58,622 nt of DNA from an uncultured Actinomycetes bacterium (GTDB lineage: Bacteria; Actinomycetota; Actinomycetes; UBA12327), in the NCBI GenBank assembly GCA_903920865.1, contig CAIXNN010000060.1, forward strand, positions 1 to 58,622, written 5' to 3'. The notes under the pieces are model-generated. The model ran no database searches, was not told the origin of the DNA, and saw only the letters and a list, made by a program, of their open reading frames with translations. This document shows, one piece after another, positions 54,456-58,622 of the stretch (positions are counted from its first letter, which is position 1; the number at the start of each line of letters is the position of its first letter). The position numbers and the translations under genes were made by a program.

Positions 54456-54522
54456 TTGGCGCGATCTGCACGCCTGAATGTGCGCAAGCCTAGAACGACG
54501 CGCCTGACGTAGGTGAAGTGGG

Positions 54523-54554
54523 CATCATGCTTGGTCCAAGCCTTGGGCATGATG
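54523..54554. promoter_or_regulatory. Nested palindrome, candidate TetR operator
   Basis: Outer arms CATCATGC (54523-54530) and GCATGATG (54547-54554) are perfect inverted repeats. Between them lie two overlapping smaller palindromes, CTTGG-T-CCAAG (54530-54540) and CCAAG-C-CTTGG (54536-54546). The array ends 5 bases before the preferred GTG start of the divergently placed TetR gene, where an autorepressor site is expected. Confidence 0.6.
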
Positions 54555-54559
54555 AAGCC

Positions 54560-55207
54560 GTGAGCCTTCCACCGGACCCAGCAGAACTGGCTAGTTCTGG
54601 ACGCGTTCGAACACGCATGAGCGGTAACCAGCGGCGCGAGCAACTCCTGGATGTAGGACGCTCGCTGTTTGCTGAACGAGGTTTTGATGCCACCTCCGTT
54701 GAGGAAATTGCCACAAAAGCTGGAGTTTCCAAGCCGGTGGTTTACGAACACTTCGGTGGCAAGGAAGGGCTGTACGCCGTTGTCGTAGATCGTGAGGTTC
54801 AAAAACTTACGGATGCGATTAAGGGTTCACTTATTGCAGGGCACCCACGGGAAGTCCTTGAAGGTGTTGCTTTCGCGCTGTTGAACTACGTCGAAAATAA
54901 TTCGGATGGATTTCGAATTCTGGTGCGTGATTCACCGGTAGCAACATCTACCGGAACATTTTCAAGTTTGATTGGCGATGTTGCATCCCAAGTTGAGCAC
55001 CTACTCGTTGAACAATTTCGAATCCGTGGCTTTGATACCAGTTATGCGCCGATGTACTCACAAATGTTGGTCGGCATGGTGGCGCTGACTGGACAGTGGT
55101 GGCTTGATGTACGCGAACCAAGTAAAGATGATGTGGTCGCGCATCTTGTCAATCTTGCGTGGAATGGCTTGGCTGGCCTTGAGACCGATCCAAAACTCAC
55201 GCACTGA
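54560..55207 (+). CDS. TetR family transcriptional regulator
   Basis: A 215-residue regulator. The N-terminal HTH is QRREQLLDVGRSLFAERGFDATSVEEIATKAGVSKPVVYEHFGGKEGLYAVVVDREV (about residues 24-80), a very standard TetR motif; the rest is a helical ligand domain ending in LVNLAWNGLAGLETDP. The frame is open back to 54518, but GTG 54560 leaves the nested palindrome outside the coding sequence; ATG 54617 is the other option. The gene beside tRNA-Gln and glmU is conserved in actinobacteria. Ligand and targets are unknown. The 3' end overlaps ispE by 11 bases. Confidence 0.92.
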   Translation: MSLPPDPAELASSGRVRTRMSGNQRREQLLDVGRSLFAERGFDATSVEEIATKAGVSKPVVYEHFGGKEGLYAVVVDREVQKLTDAIKGSLIAGHPREVLEGVAFALLNYVENNSDGFRILVRDSPVATSTGTFSSLIGDVASQVEHLLVEQFRIRGFDTSYAPMYSQMLVGMVALTGQWWLDVREPSKDDVVAHLVNLAWNGLAGLETDPKLTH

Positions 55208-56129
55208 TAACGCGAGCCCCCTGGACCGGACCTTGAGCGGTACGAACGGTGCGACACACACCTGATGAGGTCAAGGCCACGGCGATATCGAGGGCATGGG
55301 AATGATCGCGAGCTAAAAAAGCACAGGTAGGACCAGATCCAGAAACTAAACCTGCGATTGCACCAGCATCCTGACCCGCAGTCAGGACTGACTTCAGATC
55401 AGGACGCAAAGCAATCGCTGCGGCTTGAAGATCGTTGGTCATAGCCCCCGCCAAAGCGTCAGGATCACCGCTACTTAGTGCCGTCAAGATCGCATCGGGC
55501 ACGCGGGGTTCGGGGATGACGCGATCGGCGCGCAATTCATCAAGTTTGGAAAAAACACTCGGTGTAGGCAGCCCGCCAAGGGCGAGCGCAAAGACCCAAT
55601 GAAAACTTCCGCGCGCTAAAACCGAGGTTAATTGATCTCCCCTACCAAGACCCAGAGCAGTTCCACCATGAAGACAAAACGGAACATCGGATCCAAGTTG
55701 GGCTGCAAGGTGGTTCAAAACTTCGCGTGAAAGATTCAATCCCCACAACTGATTACACGCCACAAGTACACCGGCAGCATCGGCACTTCCGCCAGCCATT
55801 CCGCCAGCCACCGGAATTCCTTTAGTGATCGCAATATCAACATCAGGAATCACGCCAGCATGGCGAGCAATGAGTTCAGCTGCGCGCCAAGCCAGATTGG
55901 TGTGATCGGTGGGCACGACGTCTTGCCCTTCGCCACTGATCGACAGGGAAATACCCCCACCGACATTTGGCGATACTTCGATGTCATCAAAAAGTGAAAC
56001 AGCTTGAAAAATCGTGGACAGATTGTGGTACCCATCGGGCTCAACTCCACCAACGCACAGCGCAAGGTTGACCTTGCCTGGGGCGCGAACCACGATTGCC
56101 TCTGAATACTCAGGCAGGCTGGCTGTCAT
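55197..56129 (-). CDS. ispE: 4-diphosphocytidyl-2-C-methyl-D-erythritol kinase
   Basis: ATP-dependent step of the MEP isoprenoid pathway. The 310-residue GHMP kinase has RAPGKVNLALCVGGVEPDGYHNLSTIFQAV at the N-terminus, the ATP-binding PVAGGMAGGSADAAGVLVACN and the late GLVSGSGPTCAFLA. Its ATG overlaps the rsmA stop (ATGA). rsmA-ispE order is the actinobacterial norm. Convergent and overlapping with the TetR gene. Confidence 0.96.
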   Translation of the reverse strand: MTASLPEYSEAIVVRAPGKVNLALCVGGVEPDGYHNLSTIFQAVSLFDDIEVSPNVGGGISLSISGEGQDVVPTDHTNLAWRAAELIARHAGVIPDVDIAITKGIPVAGGMAGGSADAAGVLVACNQLWGLNLSREVLNHLAAQLGSDVPFCLHGGTALGLGRGDQLTSVLARGSFHWVFALALGGLPTPSVFSKLDELRADRVIPEPRVPDAILTALSSGDPDALAGAMTNDLQAAAIALRPDLKSVLTAGQDAGAIAGLVSGSGPTCAFLARDHSHALDIAVALTSSGVCRTVRTAQGPVQGARVISA

Positions 56130-57001
56130 GTCCTTATCCTGCGCTTCTTGGCCACCGCAATGTTTGCAAAATCCAAAACATTTAAAGCCTCCCCACGAAG
56201 TGCTGGGTCAACACCGGCCTCAAGAAGAATTTCGTCAACAAGCTCGCGTGAACCAGCCCAGCTAGCCAAGGTCGAGCGCAACGTTTTCCGACGCTGCGCA
56301 AAAGCCGCGTCAACGACGGCAAAAACCTCTTCTCTGCTGGCCTGAGTGGTAATAACTGGTTGACGGGTGATGCAGATCAGCCCTGAATCCACCCGTGGCT
56401 GCGGCCAAAAGACTTTGGTCCCCACCGATCCCACCCGAGTGACATTGCCAAACCATCGTGCCTTGACAGATGGAATGCCATACACCCGCGAGCCGGAAGG
56501 TGCGGCTAACCGATCAGCAACTTCGGACTGGACCATCACCAATACTTTGGTTATTGACTCAAAGGTTGCAAGCAAATGAAGTAACACCGGAACTGAGACG
56601 TTGTACGGAAGGTTGGCCACCAATGCGGTTGGTTCTTGATCTAATGAGTTGACCTGTAACGCATCGGCATTGATGATCTGTAGCCGATTGACCAACGTCG
56701 GGGCTTGCTCGCTGATGGTCTTAGGCAACGCACCGGCTAGAACGTCATCAATTTCTACCGCAATAACCTGTTGTACTTTCGGAAGGAGCCCTAGCGTTAA
56801 CGAACCAAGTCCTGGGCCTACTTCAAGGACGACATCATCTGAGGCAACATTGGCCAGCGCCACGATGCGCCGAACCGTATTGGCATCGACCACAAAATTT
56901 TGTCCGCGTTGTTTGGTCGGTCGAAGATTGAGCTCTGCGGCCAGTTCTCGGATGCGAACAGCTCCTAGAAGCTGAACATCGTCTTCGCTGGGACCTACCA
57001 A
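56126..57001 (-). CDS. rsmA: 16S rRNA (adenine1518-N6/adenine1519-N6) dimethyltransferase
   Basis: Dimethylates two adenines near the 3' end of 16S rRNA (KsgA). The 291 residues contain KQRGQNFVVDANTVRRIVALA, the SAM motif VLEVGPGLGSLTLGLL, NADALQV and the catalytic NLPYNVSVPVLLHLL. Its start overlaps the tatD stop by 7 bases. The RpfB gene found between tatD and rsmA in many actinobacteria is absent here. Confidence 0.97.
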   Translation of the reverse strand: MVGPSEDDVQLLGAVRIRELAAELNLRPTKQRGQNFVVDANTVRRIVALANVASDDVVLEVGPGLGSLTLGLLPKVQQVIAVEIDDVLAGALPKTISEQAPTLVNRLQIINADALQVNSLDQEPTALVANLPYNVSVPVLLHLLATFESITKVLVMVQSEVADRLAAPSGSRVYGIPSVKARWFGNVTRVGSVGTKVFWPQPRVDSGLICITRQPVITTQASREEVFAVVDAAFAQRRKTLRSTLASWAGSRELVDEILLEAGVDPALRGEALNVLDFANIAVAKKRRIRT

Positions 57002-57876
57002 GGCCCGAACACTCGATCTGAATTATCCGAGATGGCTTGCGCAACCTCAGCTTCTGAAACATCTACTGCCGCGGCCATGGCACGAATGGTGTGTGGGATC
57101 AAATACGAAGCATTCGGCCGGCCTCTAAAGGGGGCGGGCGTTAAAAAGGGCGCATCTGTTTCAACCAATACTTGGCTGAGCGGAGTTACGGCCAAAGCAT
57201 CGCGCAAACTCTGTGCATTTTTAAAGGTAACGGTGCCAGCGAAGGACAGATAGAAACCGCGGTCCACACACTGGCGAGCAAATGCTGCATCTCCCGAAAA
57301 ACAATGCATCACGACAACTTCCGGAGCCCCAACTTCCTCCAGGATCAACAGCACATCATCGTGAGCTTCACGATCGTGAATCACTAACGGCTTACCTACT
57401 TCCTTGGCAATAGCAATGTGCTGCTTGAAGGATGCATGTTGTGCCGCACGACCGTTTTCATCAGTGCGGAAATAGTCCAAGCCTGTTTCGCCCACTGCTC
57501 TGACTCGCTCATGAGTGGCCAGTTGAGCAATTTCGACTAATGCGTCATCGAGTTCGCCTAAATCTGCAAGGCGTGGAGCTTCATTGGGGTGCAAGGCAAC
57601 GGCAGCCAACACACGTGCGTGAGAATTCGCCGCCTCTACCGACCATCGGGCACTGGGAAGATCACAACCAATTTGGACTATGCGATTGACTCCCACGGCC
57701 GCAGCCATGTCCAACGCCTGACCAACATCGAGCCAGGTTTGGCCATCGCGAATGTCTAGATGGCAGTGGCTATCGGCAACGGCAACGGCAAGCGGTTCCG
57801 GTGCCGGCGGGTAGGTGGTGTCGCGCGTGCGCTCTTCTTGCTTGCGCTGGCGAACCGGTTGGAGGTCCTCACTCAT
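56995..57876 (-). CDS. tatD: TatD family deoxyribonuclease / metal-dependent hydrolase
   Basis: A 293-residue TIM-barrel hydrolase, linked to 3'-5' DNA processing. Metal ligands are visible in DSHCHLD (HxH), the Glu of VGETGLDYFRT, VIHDREAHDDVL, VMHCFSGD and the Asp of LVETDAPFLTPAPFRG. An N-terminal basic/proline-rich extension of about 33 residues precedes the barrel. It overlaps metG by 4 bases upstream and rsmA by 7 downstream, in the order metG-tatD-rsmA-ispE. Confidence 0.95.
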   Translation of the reverse strand: MSEDLQPVRQRKQEERTRDTTYPPAPEPLAVAVADSHCHLDIRDGQTWLDVGQALDMAAAVGVNRIVQIGCDLPSARWSVEAANSHARVLAAVALHPNEAPRLADLGELDDALVEIAQLATHERVRAVGETGLDYFRTDENGRAAQHASFKQHIAIAKEVGKPLVIHDREAHDDVLLILEEVGAPEVVVMHCFSGDAAFARQCVDRGFYLSFAGTVTFKNAQSLRDALAVTPLSQVLVETDAPFLTPAPFRGRPNASYLIPHTIRAMAAAVDVSEAEVAQAISDNSDRVFGPW

Positions 57877-58622
57877 GAAGAAAATTCCTCAGGATCTTCC
57901 AACCGTGGGAACAGCGAGTCACCCTTCGTCAACACGCTGCCCGCAGGAAGCAGGCCCCATTGACCACAGTCTTGAATGCGTTGATTGGCCAGCGATCCCA
58001 GGGCAGCTTCGGCGCCTAGTTGCGCCCACAACGATGCACATGCTTTCGGCATCACCGGATTGAGCAGAACGGACAAGATGCGCAAACCTTCGGCCGCGGC
58101 GTACAACGTTGTTGCTACGCAATCTCGGGCGGCCTGGTCAGTGTCCATCGTCTTGGCAACTTTCCACGGCTCTTGAATGGTGAGGTAGCCATTAACCGCA
58201 TCGACGAGTTCCCACGTGGCATTAATCGCACCGGAAAAACTCAAGGAATCAACGGCAGCATCAGCGGCCTGTGCTGCTCGGGCCGCGACCTGTGCCAATT
58301 CCTTCTCAGGATCGCCCGCCGAAACGGCTTCGGGTAGGACGCCATCAAAGTATTTGTTGGTCATCGCGGTCACACGAGAAGCAAGGTTGCCTAACCCATT
58401 GGCAAGTTCAGACGTGTAGCGCGCCGACATGTCTTCCCATGAGAACGATCCATCTTGCCCAAACGAAATCGCGCGCATGAAGTAGTAGCGAAAGGCGTCA
58501 GAACCAAAGTGATCAATGATCGCGCTAGGAGCGATACCAGTGAGTTTGCTCTTACTCATCTTTTCGCCACCGACGAGCAACCAACCATGCGCGAACACCT
58601 TTTTGGGCAACGGTAAGCCAGC
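57873..58622 (-). CDS. metG: Methionyl-tRNA synthetase, C-terminal part (5' end cut by window edge)
   Basis: Charges tRNA-Met. The visible 249 residues are the end of the enzyme: the frame is open through the window edge, with the KMSKS motif in GGEKMSKSKLTG, then the linker IDHFGSDAFRYYFMRAISFGQDGSFSWEDM and the anticodon-binding helical domain (WELVDAVNGYLTIQEPWKVAKT, RILSVLLNPVMPKA). The apparent start at 58610 is an internal TTG. There is no C-terminal tRNA-binding (OB) extension. Head of the metG-tatD-rsmA-ispE group. Confidence 0.96.
   Translation of the reverse strand, partial: AGLPLPKKVFAHGWLLVGGEKMSKSKLTGIAPSAIIDHFGSDAFRYYFMRAISFGQDGSFSWEDMSARYTSELANGLGNLASRVTAMTNKYFDGVLPEAVSAGDPEKELAQVAARAAQAADAAVDSLSFSGAINATWELVDAVNGYLTIQEPWKVAKTMDTDQAARDCVATTLYAAAEGLRILSVLLNPVMPKACASLWAQLGAEAALGSLANQRIQDCGQWGLLPAGSVLTKGDSLFPRLEDPEEFSS

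Overview
The window reads as one contiguous chromosomal stretch from an actinobacterium (Actinomycetota). This rests on gene content and local order: Sdh1-type sdhA-sdhB; ychF, ispH, DUF6542, xseA-xseB, DUF4245, glpX, fumarase; a short-chain uppS next to a PAQR/hemolysin III gene; DUF4307-greA; def near ppx-DUF501-ftsB-eno; mfd; cysQ; pth-rplY-prs-glmU-tRNA-Gln-TetR; ispE-rsmA-tatD-metG. Much of this repeats the local order I remember from Mycobacterium tuberculosis (roughly the Rv1007-Rv1026, Rv1080-Rv1086 and Rv1098-Rv1112 neighbourhoods), so orthology is strong. The DNA is only moderately GC-rich, intergenic gaps are short, many genes overlap by 1-14 bases, and several starts look leaderless. 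That fits a compact, probably free-living and perhaps aquatic lineage; the lineage is an inference. No transposase, integrase, phage gene or CRISPR array is visible.

Layout. 1-2.7 kb: succinate dehydrogenase flavoprotein (cut by the window edge) and iron-sulfur subunit. 2.7-6.1 kb: Nudix hydrolase, YchF, RmuC, DUF6542. 6.1-12 kb: IspH divergent from XseAB, DUF4245, then GlpX and class I fumarase. 12-16.5 kb: a secreted transglycosylase-like protein, then a two-gene glycosyltransferase operon whose second product ends in LGFP-like repeats. 16.5-23.8 kb: UppS, PAQR, DUF3817, SURF1, a membrane PAS-GGDEF-EAL protein, a tiny membrane protein, DUF4307, GreA. 23.8-27.7 kb: a DrrAB-type ABC exporter divergent from a MarR regulator and a DHA2-family drug transporter. 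27.7-33.6 kb: a FIST protein divergent from an AAA ATPase/VWA pair, then a 12-TM MFS carrier. 33.6-36.9 kb: MsrA, an FkbM methyltransferase/metallo-beta-lactamase-fold pair, a small unknown protein, a Bax-inhibitor-1 protein. 37-41.4 kb: tRNA-Leu(UAA), Def, ACT protein, Ppx/GppA, DUF501, FtsB/DivIC-like protein, enolase. 41.5-45.2 kb: a 1238-residue DUF11 surface protein with an LPKTG anchor. 45.5-54.3 kb: SurA-N lipoprotein, Mfd, CysQ, Pth, L25, Prs, GlmU. 54.4-58.6 kb: tRNA-Gln(UUG), TetR, IspE, RsmA, TatD, MetG (cut by the window edge).

Functional picture. Most genes are housekeeping: TCA cycle, gluconeogenesis, isoprenoid and undecaprenyl supply, nucleotide and cell-wall precursors, DNA repair and translation. 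The less ordinary parts are (i) the surface layer: the LPKTG DUF11 protein with paired-cysteine and His-rich segments, the LGFP-tailed membrane glycosyltransferase, and the transglycosylase-like protein; (ii) the MarR-centred export locus with a near-consensus leaderless promoter; (iii) the VWA/AAA pair with a zero-gap TTG start; (iv) missing neighbours, namely mca, rpfB and mazG, at positions where related actinobacteria as I remember them carry them; and (v) a recurring TANNNT box 6-7 bases before start codons. I found no single operon that clearly makes a new named system.
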